Source: a bacterium (GTDB taxonomy: Archaea; Thermoplasmatota; Thermoplasmata; Lutacidiplasmatales; UBA184). From it: a stretch of DNA of 6,610 nucleotides. The notes under the pieces were generated by a model. It was not told the DNA's origin, did no database searches, and saw only the letters and a program-made list of their open reading frames with translations. The stretch is from positions 1 through 6,610 of the forward strand of contig JAKBKR010000123.1 in the NCBI GenBank assembly GCA_021832495.1, given 5' to 3'. This document shows, piece by piece, positions 1 through 6,264 of this stretch. Position 1 is the first letter of the stretch. Every line of letters starts with the position of its first letter. The position numbers and the translations under genes were made by a program.

Positions 1-15
1 TGGAACGGCGGGGAG

Positions 16-1335
16 GTGGGACCCCTGCCCCTTGATCGTGTACTTTCATCGGACCTCCCGTCCCGGCGGGGACAAAAGGTGCGGGTCGCCGGTCACCTTC
101 AGGAGTACCGGGCCCACGGCAGCCTCGGTTTCGCCGTGGTCCGTGACCGGGGGGGACTCTTCCAGGTCACGTTGAAGAAGGGGGAGTCCCCAGGGGAGAC
201 CTTCGAAACCCTGGGCCGTGCGACCCGGGAATCCGTCATCTCCGTCGAGGGAACCAACGTGGAGAACCCACGGACCAAACTTGGCTCCGAAGTCCTCGCC
301 GAAAGGGTGGAAGTCCTCTCACCCTCTGAGACCCCGCTCCCGCTCGGGGTGGTGGACAAGGTGGGCGCCGACCTCGACACCCGCTTCAATCACCGGTTCC
401 TCGACCTGAGGAAGCGCGAGAACCAGGACCTGTTCGTATTCCGCGCCGTCCTTGAAGAGGCTCTGCGGACTTCCTTCCGCGAACTGGGGTTCATGGAGGT
501 GGAGACCCCCAAGATCCTACGGCAGGGAGCCGAGGGAGGGGCCACTCTATTCGCCGTGGATTATTTTGGAGGCAAGGCGTACCTAGCACAGAGCCCCCAA
601 CTCTACAAACAGATGCTCATGGCGACCGACCTCGAGCGGGTTTTCGAGATCGCCCCCGCCTTCCGTGCTGAACCTTCAGACACCCTACGCCACCTCACGG
701 AGTTCACGAGCGTGGACGCTGAAATGGCATACATCGACGGACCCGAGGACCTCTGGCGCACCATCGAAGAACTCTTGTCCCGCACCCTCAGCCGGACCCG
801 GAGCGAGCTCGAGCGGACCGGGCACCCGCTCGCCGGTCGGATCCCAGCCCCACGCCGACCTTTTCCTCGGATCCCCTTCCCCGAGGCACGACGGAAACTG
901 GGTCTAGGTCCCGGGGACGAGGACCTGGGCTCGGAGGATGAGAAGGCCCTTGGCGAGATTCTACGCAAGGAAGCGGATGCGGAGATGTACTTCATCACGG
1001 AGTACCCCTCCGAGCTCAAGCGCAGCACCTTCTACGCCATGCGCCAGGACGGACACCCGGAGCGGACGAACTACTTCGACCTCGACTTCGGGGGCCTCGA
1101 GATCATCTCGGGCGGGCAGCGCGAGCACCGTATCGAGAAGCTCCGGGCACAGATCCGAGATGCTGGCCTTGACCCCGAGAACTTTGCGGGGTATCTGGAA
1201 CCCTTCCGCTTCGGGATGCCCCCCCATGGTGGCTTCGCCCTGGGACTGGACCGGCTGACGGCCAAGATCGCCGGGGTAGCGAACGTCCGGGAGGCAAGGC
1301 TTTTCCCCCGCGACCGCTTCCGGTTGGACCCCTGA
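16..1335 (+). CDS. aspS: Aspartyl-tRNA synthetase, archaeal/eukaryotic type (class IIb)
   Basis: Activates aspartate with ATP and loads it onto tRNA-Asp in the cytoplasm. Seen: an N-terminal OB-fold anticodon-binding domain (about residues 20-105), then a class II catalytic core. Motif 1 ends in FMEVETPK (159-166). The Asp-pocket stretch QSPQLYKQ is at 192-199, motif 2 begins FRAE (216-219) and continues to VDAEM (233-237), SGGQREHR is at 365-372, and motif 3 is GMPPHGGFALGLDRL (400-414). QSPQLYKQ plus VDAEM fits AspRS rather than archaeal AsnRS, which from memory has QS(L/W)QLYAE and HxEME. At 439 aa it has the usual archaeal length, and the GTG start leaves the expected roughly 20 residues before the OB fold. 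A GGAGGTG run overlaps that GTG, so it cannot serve as a normal upstream ribosome-binding site for it. First gene of the plus-strand cluster; what lies upstream is outside the window. Residues that control tRNA discrimination look mixed (Q29, K88; see findings). Confidence 0.96.
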   Translation: MGPLPLDRVLSSDLPSRRGQKVRVAGHLQEYRAHGSLGFAVVRDRGGLFQVTLKKGESPGETFETLGRATRESVISVEGTNVENPRTKLGSEVLAERVEVLSPSETPLPLGVVDKVGADLDTRFNHRFLDLRKRENQDLFVFRAVLEEALRTSFRELGFMEVETPKILRQGAEGGATLFAVDYFGGKAYLAQSPQLYKQMLMATDLERVFEIAPAFRAEPSDTLRHLTEFTSVDAEMAYIDGPEDLWRTIEELLSRTLSRTRSELERTGHPLAGRIPAPRRPFPRIPFPEARRKLGLGPGDEDLGSEDEKALGEILRKEADAEMYFITEYPSELKRSTFYAMRQDGHPERTNYFDLDFGGLEIISGGQREHRIEKLRAQIRDAGLDPENFAGYLEPFRFGMPPHGGFALGLDRLTAKIAGVANVREARLFPRDRFRLDP

Positions 1336-1351
1336 GAAGGGCCTTTGTCCC

Positions 1352-3481
1352 ATGGCCGCCCCGGAAACCATCCATCTTTCATCGACCGAGCTCGAGGGGC
1401 GGTGGAGCCGCGTCTTCGAGACCCCCGAGGTACGCCGACGGATCCAAGCCCTCGCCCCGAAGTACCCCGAGGTGCATTCGCTCGAGATGGCCTTCCCGGA
1501 ACTCGATGCTCTCGATTCGCAACTCGCCGATCATCTCCTGCAATATCCGGAAGAGACGATACAGCGGGGCGAGAACGCCCTCGCCGACCTTCCCTCCCCG
1601 ATCCCCGGCGTCCCCCTTCGCCTCAAGTTACGTTTCCATGACCTTCCCGCCAGCCAGCGCATCCCGATCCATCTCCTCCGGGAGGTCCACTTGGGCCACC
1701 TGCTCACGATCGAGGGGATCGTGCGCCGGATGACGGAGGTCCGGCCCCAGATCAAGTTCGCCGTGTACGAGTGCGTGGCCTGCAAGGGAAGGACCACCAT
1801 CGAGCAGGACGACGTTTCGCAGTCCCTCAAGGAAGCTACGGTCTGCAGCAGCTGCAACAAACCGGTCGGAAAGACACGGTTCAACCTCCTCGCCGAGGCC
1901 TCCACCTACGTCAACTCCCAGAAGCTCGAGGTGCAAGAGAATCCGGAGAGCTTGCGGGGAGGCTCGCATCCCGAGGGTCTTACCCTTCTACTGGTGGACG
2001 ATCTCGTCGGGACCGTGATCCCCGGCAACCGGGTCGTGGTGATCGGGGTGCTCCGCAGCATACCCCGGATCAATACGAAAGGCATGACCAGCAAGCACAC
2101 CGTGTTCGACATCGTGCTGATGGCGAACCATCTCCGCCGGGAGGACAAGGAGTATCAGGAGATCGAGATCTCCGAGGAGGAGACCCGTCAGATCGAGGCG
2201 CTCCGAGGGCAGGAGGGGGTCTTCGAGCGGTTCGTCGGTTCCATGGCCCCTTCGATCCAGGGGATGCGGGTCGAGAAGGAGGCCATCTCCCTCCAGCTCT
2301 TCGGCGGGGTCGCCAAGGTCCAGCCCGATGGCGTGAAGATCCGGGGGGACATCCACGTCCTCCTCGTGGGAGACCCCGGAACGGCGAAGAGCCAGTTGCT
2401 TCGGTACGTGGCGGAGAAGATCGCCCCCCGAGGGATCTACACGAGCGGGAAGGGCACCACGGCCGCGGGGCTCACGGCCGCCGCCGTCAAGGATGACTTC
2501 GGCGGCGGGCGTTGGACGCTCGAGGCGGGCGCCATGGTCCTCGCCGACCAAGGGGAGCTCGTCATCGATGAGTTCGACAAGATGACGGACAATGACCGGT
2601 CGGCGCTGCACGAAGGCCTCGAGTCCCAGACCATTTCCATATCGAAGGCGGGGATCGTGGCCCAGCTCCGGGCCCGGTGCCCGGTGCTCGCTGCGGCCAA
2701 CCCGAAGCTCGGTCGGTTCACCCCCGACAAGCTCCCGGCCGAGGAGATCGACCTCCCGCCCACACTCCTTTCCCGGTTCGATGTGATCTTCGCGGTGCTC
2801 GACAAGCCCGAACGGGAACGGGATCGGGCGCTCGCCGGGGCGATCATCTCCCAGCATGTGCGTGCTGAGGAGCGCGAGGCCAAGGTGGCCCAGCGACTGG
2901 GCGTCGAGGACCTGCACCCCGTGGCCGAGCCCGGCACCTTCACCCCAGATTTCATGCGCAAGTACGTGGCCTATGCGAAGCGCCACGTCTTCCCGGTCAT
3001 GGACCCGGTCGCCCACAAGACGATCCTCGACTACTTCGTCGACCTGCGTAAGCAAGGGGAGGGGGAACACAAACCCGTGCCCATCACATTACGGCAGGTG
3101 GAGGGGCTCATACGGCTCACGGAAGCCTCCGCCCGAGCCCGCTTGTCCCCCGTCGCCACCAAGAGCGATGCGGACCGGGCCATCGCCGTCATGGAGCACT
3201 TCCTCAAGACCGTCCTCTCAGCGGAGGGCTCCGCGCTCGACATCGATTACATTACGGTAGGCATAAGTACCAGCATTCGCAATAGTCTACTGACGATCCG
3301 GGAAATGATGGCCGAACTCCAGAAACAATCCCCCAACGGATTCACGGTCGAAGAACTGGTCGCGGAGGGGGAGAAGCGGGGGATCGCCAAGGACCGGGTC
3401 CTGCGACTCATGCATGAGATGGAACGTTTGAACGAGGTCTACGAGCCCAAGACCGGCTCCGGCTTCTGGAAGCTTATGTGA
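1352..3481 (+). CDS. mcm: Replicative DNA helicase MCM
   Basis: Archaeal minichromosome maintenance protein, the homohexameric ATP-driven 3'-5' helicase that unwinds DNA at replication forks. Seen in the 709-aa product: an N-terminal domain with a zinc site of two CxxC pairs (C141/C144 and C165/C168), an OB-fold region, then the AAA+ core. The core has the MCM-type Walker A GDPGTAKS (340-347, K346), Walker B VIDEFDKM (404-411, D406/E407), sensor 1 in AAANPK (N450), the arginine finger in LLSRFD (R475) and the sensor 2 arginine in ITLRQVEG (R581). A C-terminal winged-helix domain (about 650-709) ends FWKLM. All catalytic residues are present and no intein interrupts the gene. The ATG lies 16 nt after the aspS stop with only a weak purine stretch (GAGAAGGG) before it. 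The linker before the winged helix is unusually rich in A/T-ending codons. Very secure call. Confidence 0.98.
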   Translation: MAAPETIHLSSTELEGRWSRVFETPEVRRRIQALAPKYPEVHSLEMAFPELDALDSQLADHLLQYPEETIQRGENALADLPSPIPGVPLRLKLRFHDLPASQRIPIHLLREVHLGHLLTIEGIVRRMTEVRPQIKFAVYECVACKGRTTIEQDDVSQSLKEATVCSSCNKPVGKTRFNLLAEASTYVNSQKLEVQENPESLRGGSHPEGLTLLLVDDLVGTVIPGNRVVVIGVLRSIPRINTKGMTSKHTVFDIVLMANHLRREDKEYQEIEISEEETRQIEALRGQEGVFERFVGSMAPSIQGMRVEKEAISLQLFGGVAKVQPDGVKIRGDIHVLLVGDPGTAKSQLLRYVAEKIAPRGIYTSGKGTTAAGLTAAAVKDDFGGGRWTLEAGAMVLADQGELVIDEFDKMTDNDRSALHEGLESQTISISKAGIVAQLRARCPVLAAANPKLGRFTPDKLPAEEIDLPPTLLSRFDVIFAVLDKPERERDRALAGAIISQHVRAEEREAKVAQRLGVEDLHPVAEPGTFTPDFMRKYVAYAKRHVFPVMDPVAHKTILDYFVDLRKQGEGEHKPVPITLRQVEGLIRLTEASARARLSPVATKSDADRAIAVMEHFLKTVLSAEGSALDIDYITVGISTSIRNSLLTIREMMAELQKQSPNGFTVEELVAEGEKRGIAKDRVLRLMHEMERLNEVYEPKTGSGFWKLM

Positions 3482-3789
3482 CCGATCAGGAAGGAGCAGT
3501 GGTCATCCGCGTGCACCGAACCCAAGGTGAGGTCGTGCTGGCGGCTTGCGACGAGGAACTCCTCGGCCGCAAGCTGAAGACGGGCCGACGAGAGTATCTC
3601 GTGAGCCCCGGATTCTACGGCTCGACCCGGGTCCAGGAGGACGAGCTCGTGGATCTCATCCGGTCCTCCACCATCGTGAACCTGCTCGGGTCCCGGACGG
3701 TCGGCGTGGCCCGGAGGGCGGGGCTCCTTGCCGAGGGGGCGACGACACTGCTGGATGGCGTGGAGCATGCCGAGATCGTCCAATTCTGA
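3478..3789 (+). CDS. DUF424 family conserved archaeal protein
   Basis: A small protein (103 aa) that I recognise as the archaeal DUF424 family; its biochemical role is not known to me. Seen: a family-like N-terminal core RVHRTQGEVVLAACDEELLG (11-30) with a single cysteine (C24) in the ACDEELLG motif, then an FYG turn (46-48) and a helix IRSSTIVNLLGSRTVGVA (61-78) typical of the family. It ends in the HAEIVQF segment. There are no membrane segments or signal peptide. The GTG start at 3478 overlaps the mcm stop as GTGA, so translation is probably coupled to MCM; an in-frame GTG at 3499 is a possible alternative start that would shorten the protein by 7 residues. It sits between a replication gene and ribosome-maturation and tRNA-modification genes. 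By position and size it could be an RNA- or ribosome-associated factor, but that is inference only. Confidence 0.88.
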   Translation: MTDQEGAVVIRVHRTQGEVVLAACDEELLGRKLKTGRREYLVSPGFYGSTRVQEDELVDLIRSSTIVNLLGSRTVGVARRAGLLAEGATTLLDGVEHAEIVQF

Positions 3790-3799
3790 GCGTTCGACC

Positions 3800-4891
3800 A
3801 TGGGAAGCAACGCTCGACCGGTTCTGACCGACGAGGCCTTCTGCGTGGTATGCGGCAAGTCCGGTGTGAAACTCTTCGACGCGCTCTGTGCCGATTGCCT
3901 CGCGGCCAAGGTCCGGCCGATCACCCTCCCCCCGCAACTGCGCGTGATCGTCTGTCCCTTTTGCGGTGCGCGGCTTTATGGCCGCCATTGGGAAAAGGGA
4001 CCCCCTCCGGGATTTCTCCAGGGAAAGGACCTCGAAGGGCACCTCACGGTGCATCCGCCTTTCACGCTAAAGTCGGTCACCTGGGAAGAAGGGGGACAGA
4101 ATCCCAAGCTCCGCCAGTATTCTGGCCTCGCCGTGGTGGAATTGGGAGGGAGCTCTCTGGAAGTCCGCCTGCAGACCGAAGTGAAGGTCCAGCATCAGGT
4201 CTGCCCCCACTGCAGCCGCCGGGGGGGGAAGTTCTACACCGCGAAGCTGCAACTTCGGGCCGACGAGGATGTGGACGCCGAAAGGGACCCTGCCGAGTTC
4301 CGCGAGTCCGTGATCCTGCTTTGGAACCGTCTTCTCGCCCGTTCGCCGAAGTCATGGTCTGAGGCCATTGCCTGGGACGAGGTCCTGAAGGAGGGCGTCG
4401 ATGTCTATTTCATCGAGACGTCCGTGGCGAAGGTCGTCGCCAAGGAACTGCGGAGCTTCACAGGGGCGCAGACGAAGGAATCCGCTTCGCTCTGGGGCGT
4501 CAAGGATGGGCGGCAGGTCTACCGGACCACGGTCCTTCTTCGGCTTCCCCCCATCCTTCCGGGCGACTTTCTGGACCTCGATGGGAGATTGGTCCAGGTC
4601 CGCCGGCGGACCGGGGACCGACTTCAGGTGACGGATGTGGGGTCGGGCGAGGCAGCCACCAAGAAGATCGAGGGACGACGCTTCCCGGGTCGGATCGTGG
4701 GCGGCCAGACCGCCCTCCAATGGGCCACGGTCGTCCCAGGCGACCGAGGGTACGTGCTCGATCCGGCCTCCGGAGACCGGCTCCGGCTGGTCAATCCCCT
4801 CTCCGAAGAGGCGACCGGCTTGACCGAGGTCCCGATCGTGCGCGACGGAGGCGACGCTTGGTGGACCCCACGGCTCTCTCCACGCAAATGA
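3800..4891 (+). CDS. nmd3: Archaeal NMD3 family protein (large ribosomal subunit factor)
   Basis: Homologue of eukaryotic NMD3, the adaptor for export of the 60S subunit. Archaea have no nucleus, so here a role in late large-subunit maturation or subunit handling is inferred. Seen in the 363-aa product: four zinc-binding CxxC pairs, CVVC (15-18), CADC (30-33), CPFC (52-55) and CPHC (135-138). Further on come the family segment GVDVYFIETSVAK (about 200-212) and YRTTVLLRLPP (241-251), followed by a beta-rich C-terminal part. It lacks the long C-terminal extension with export signals found in eukaryotes, as expected for archaea. The ATG at 3800 was chosen because it is just upstream of the first zinc pair and 10 nt after the DUF424 stop. 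Extending upstream to 3728 would add arginine-rich residues that are a frame shadow of DUF424. No Shine-Dalgarno sequence is visible. Confidence 0.94.
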   Translation: MGSNARPVLTDEAFCVVCGKSGVKLFDALCADCLAAKVRPITLPPQLRVIVCPFCGARLYGRHWEKGPPPGFLQGKDLEGHLTVHPPFTLKSVTWEEGGQNPKLRQYSGLAVVELGGSSLEVRLQTEVKVQHQVCPHCSRRGGKFYTAKLQLRADEDVDAERDPAEFRESVILLWNRLLARSPKSWSEAIAWDEVLKEGVDVYFIETSVAKVVAKELRSFTGAQTKESASLWGVKDGRQVYRTTVLLRLPPILPGDFLDLDGRLVQVRRRTGDRLQVTDVGSGEAATKKIEGRRFPGRIVGGQTALQWATVVPGDRGYVLDPASGDRLRLVNPLSEEATGLTEVPIVRDGGDAWWTPRLSPRK

Positions 4892-5982
4892 GCGGGCTCG
4901 CCTTGGCCCGCGAGGGGGGAACTACCCTGCTCCTCCCTGAATTCGAACCCGGGCAGAAGGGACCGGCACGCCGGCGGGTGCTCTTCTATAATCCTGCGAT
5001 GGCCCTCTCGCGGGACCTCACGGTCGCTTTGGTCAAGGAAGAAAGTCGCCAGCAAGGAAGGCGATTGCGCGTCTGGGACGCTCATGCCGCCACGGGCGTC
5101 CGCGGTCTCCGCTTGCTGTACGAGACCCAAGCCATCGACCGCCTCCTTGCCACGGATACGCAACCGGCCGCGTGCCTGGTGGCCCGAGAAAACGCCCAAC
5201 GAGAGGGAAGTGGCCGGATGGAGGTCCGGGAACACGATGCCCGGATTCCCCCCGGGGAACGATTCGATTGGGTCGATATCGATCCTTTCGGGACCCCAGC
5301 ACCGTACCTGTCCACGGGGATCGAGACGACGGAGGAGGGGGGGATCCTGGCGGTCACTGCGACCGACATGGCTGTCCTTGCGGGACCGGAGACCCGGACA
5401 TGTGAAACGCGCTATGGGGCCTGGCCGGTCCGGGGATACCTTGCCCGGGAGGGTGCACTCCGGGTCCTCCTGGCCGCGCTCTCACGCGAAGCACGCGCAC
5501 TGGGGCGTAGGGTCCAACCCGTGCTCTCGTTCATCTCGGGCTATTTCGTGCGGGTCCATGTCCGCGTGACCTCTGCCTCCAGAGGACCCGAATCGGAGGA
5601 CCCCATTGGAATGGTCCCTTATCCGGGGTATGAAGGGCCGCCATTGCACCAGCTGCACCCGGCTGGGCCGCTCTGGCTCGGACCGATCCAGGACCCAGGA
5701 TTCGTTGCGGGAGCCCGCCGTTCCCTCCCCACGAGCCTGAGCCCGAAGGCCGTCCAGACCCTCGACCTCATCCAGGCAGAATCGGCTATCGAACGACCTT
5801 TCTACCATGAGACCGGCGTCCTTTCAAAACGGTTGCATCTGGCCTCCCCACCATCCCTCGACACGATCTTTGCCGTTCTTCGGGGGGCGGGCTATCTCAC
5901 CGAGAGGACCCACGCCGCACCTTCGGGGTGGAGGACCAGTGCACCGCTGGGCGCCCTCGAGTCGTTGTTCCGTTCCGGGTGA
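4888..5982 (+). CDS. trm1: tRNA (guanine(26)-N(2))-dimethyltransferase Trm1
   Basis: SAM-dependent enzyme that makes N2,N2-dimethylguanosine at position 26 of tRNAs. Seen in the 364-aa product: the Trm1 opening block VLFYNPAMALSRD (31-43), with F33 and R42 at positions conserved in the family. The SAM-binding motif I is DAHAATGVRG (64-73), a ribose-binding acidic residue falls at D90, and the catalytic motif is DIDPFG (130-135). A Trm1-specific stretch VTATDMAVLAG follows, with CETRYGA and the C-terminal domain ending near GWRTSAP. Length is close to characterised archaeal Trm1 (about 380 aa). The ATG at 4888 overlaps the nmd3 stop as ATGA, and the family's N-terminus begins only slightly before FYNP. 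Extending in frame to 4720 or to GTG 4861 would add nmd3 frame-shadow residues. Last gene of the cluster. Confidence 0.96.
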   Translation: MSGLALAREGGTTLLLPEFEPGQKGPARRRVLFYNPAMALSRDLTVALVKEESRQQGRRLRVWDAHAATGVRGLRLLYETQAIDRLLATDTQPAACLVARENAQREGSGRMEVREHDARIPPGERFDWVDIDPFGTPAPYLSTGIETTEEGGILAVTATDMAVLAGPETRTCETRYGAWPVRGYLAREGALRVLLAALSREARALGRRVQPVLSFISGYFVRVHVRVTSASRGPESEDPIGMVPYPGYEGPPLHQLHPAGPLWLGPIQDPGFVAGARRSLPTSLSPKAVQTLDLIQAESAIERPFYHETGVLSKRLHLASPPSLDTIFAVLRGAGYLTERTHAAPSGWRTSAPLGALESLFRSG

Positions 5983-6000
5983 GTCGCCGCTGTTGGACAT

Positions 6001-6009
6001 CTATATTTA
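6001..6009 (+). promoter_or_regulatory. Candidate archaeal TATA box (CTATATTTA)
   Basis: An AT-only core inside an otherwise very GC-rich window, starting 18 nt after the trm1 stop. Its centre (about 6005) is 26-27 nt before G6032, the usual archaeal TATA-to-start distance, and G6032 is exactly where the predicted RNA helix begins. A clear purine-rich BRE just upstream is not obvious (GTTGGACAT). No coding region lies downstream on this strand, so the promoter would serve a non-coding RNA. The rival reading is that this AT island is only the end region of the trm1 transcript. Confidence 0.45.
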
Positions 6010-6019
6010 CCACCGCGGC

Positions 6020-6030
6020 ATTTGTTTATT
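6020..6030 (+). terminator. Possible U-rich terminator of the aspS-trm1 unit
   Basis: ATTTGTTTATT, 38-48 nt after the trm1 stop, is the only T-rich tract on the plus strand downstream of the cluster. Archaeal RNA polymerase commonly terminates at U-rich tracts without a hairpin, and none is obvious immediately before it. The tract also fits as the AT-rich region around the start site of the RNA candidate, so the two roles compete or are shared. Confidence 0.3.
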
Positions 6031-6031
6031 C

Positions 6032-6183
6032 GGGGAGGAGACGGCGACCAGAAAGTCGAGAGGAAGGAAACGGTGAGAGGGCGAAAGGCTACACCCCGTT
6101 CGTTCAGACGATCCCGGCGGGTGTGCCGAGCAGATAAGCACGCCCGCGGTCCTCAACCCCTTCGTCGAACCGCCTGCCTCCCT
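6032..6183 (+). ncRNA. Candidate structured non-coding RNA, family unknown
   Basis: A non-coding segment of about 152 nt after a TATA-like element. By hand folding, the ends pair: 6032-6038 with 6177-6183 (seven pairs, one G-U), then 6039-6044 with 6170-6175 (one A-C mismatch), then 6045-6048 with 6164-6167. G6176 and A6168-A6169 are bulged. Inside, 6063-6067 can pair with 6159-6163. AACGG (6069-6073) pairs with CCGTT (6096-6100) below a GAAAG-loop hairpin, and 6117-6126 pairs with 6138-6147 as a 10-bp stem. CGAC (6045-6048) could instead pair locally with GTCG (6055-6058). I found no tRNA, 5S, SRP helix 8, RNase P core, C/D or H/ACA signature. Caveat: the 5' part is purine-rich and the 3' part pyrimidine-rich, which makes chance pairing easier. 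The 3' end is uncertain and could extend to about 6207. Confidence 0.42.
6117..6147 (+). other. 10-bp stem-loop inside the RNA candidate
   Basis: GCGGGTGTGC (6117-6126) pairs fully with GCACGCCCGC (6138-6147), with one G-U pair, around the 11-nt loop CGAGCAGATAA. It is the strongest local hairpin in the intergenic region and does not depend on the purine/pyrimidine asymmetry of the flanks, because both arms are mixed sequence. It also exists on the minus strand, where the G-U pair becomes an A-C mismatch, so the plus strand folds better. Confidence 0.6.
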
Positions 6184-6207
6184 ACCCCCTGAATCTACGT
6201 TGGTAGG
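6181..6207. repeat. Short inverted repeat after the RNA candidate
   Basis: CCTACC (6181-6186) and GGTAGG (6202-6207) are perfect complements around a 15-nt spacer. The left arm shares three bases with the closing helix of the RNA candidate, so the two structures exclude each other at their edge. It could mark the 3' boundary of that RNA, but no T-tract follows (GACTCTTCC), so a terminator call is not supported. Confidence 0.35.
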
Positions 6208-6226
6208 ACTCTTCCGCCGCCCCCGG

Positions 6227-6264
6227 CCGGTGGGCTCAGCGCTGTGGGACCCGCTTCCCACCGG
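6227..6264. repeat. 8-bp perfect inverted repeat spanning the ferredoxin stop codon
   Basis: CCGGTGGG (6227-6234) and CCCACCGG (6257-6264) are perfect complements around a 22-nt spacer containing the ferredoxin stop codon (6236-6238). In the minus-strand transcript this puts a GC-rich hairpin across the last codons and start of the 3' UTR. It may protect the mRNA end or help termination. No U-tract follows, so a classical terminator is not supported, and chance in GC-rich DNA is possible. Confidence 0.4.

Noticed and set aside
1988..3070. Long open frame (360 codons) on the minus strand opposite mcm
   Set aside because: It is antisense to clear MCM motifs, and its composition is what the complement of GC-rich codons gives; there are no recognisable motifs.
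3728..3799. Upstream extension of nmd3 in frame
   Set aside because: The 24 added residues are a frame shadow of the DUF424 C-terminus; the ATG at 3800 gives the usual distance to the first zinc pair.
4720..4887. Upstream extension of trm1 in frame
   Set aside because: The added residues are Arg/Pro-rich shadow of nmd3; ATG 4888 in the ATGA overlap fits the family's N-terminus.
5928..6137. Plus-strand frame of 69 codons crossing the trm1 stop
   Set aside because: Most of its first part is a frame shadow of trm1, the rest is Arg-rich without motifs, and it runs through the TATA-like element and RNA candidate.
6032..6207. Known RNA classes as explanation of the intergenic structure (tRNA, 5S rRNA, SRP, RNase P, C/D, H/ACA)
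   Set aside because: I found no CCA-ended cloverleaf or T-loop, no 5S pattern, no SRP helix 8 signature, no C/D box pair and no hairpin-ACA arrangement. CCAGAAAGTCGAG resembles the RNase P CR-I block only loosely, and the CR-V partner was not found. A covariance-model search would be decisive.
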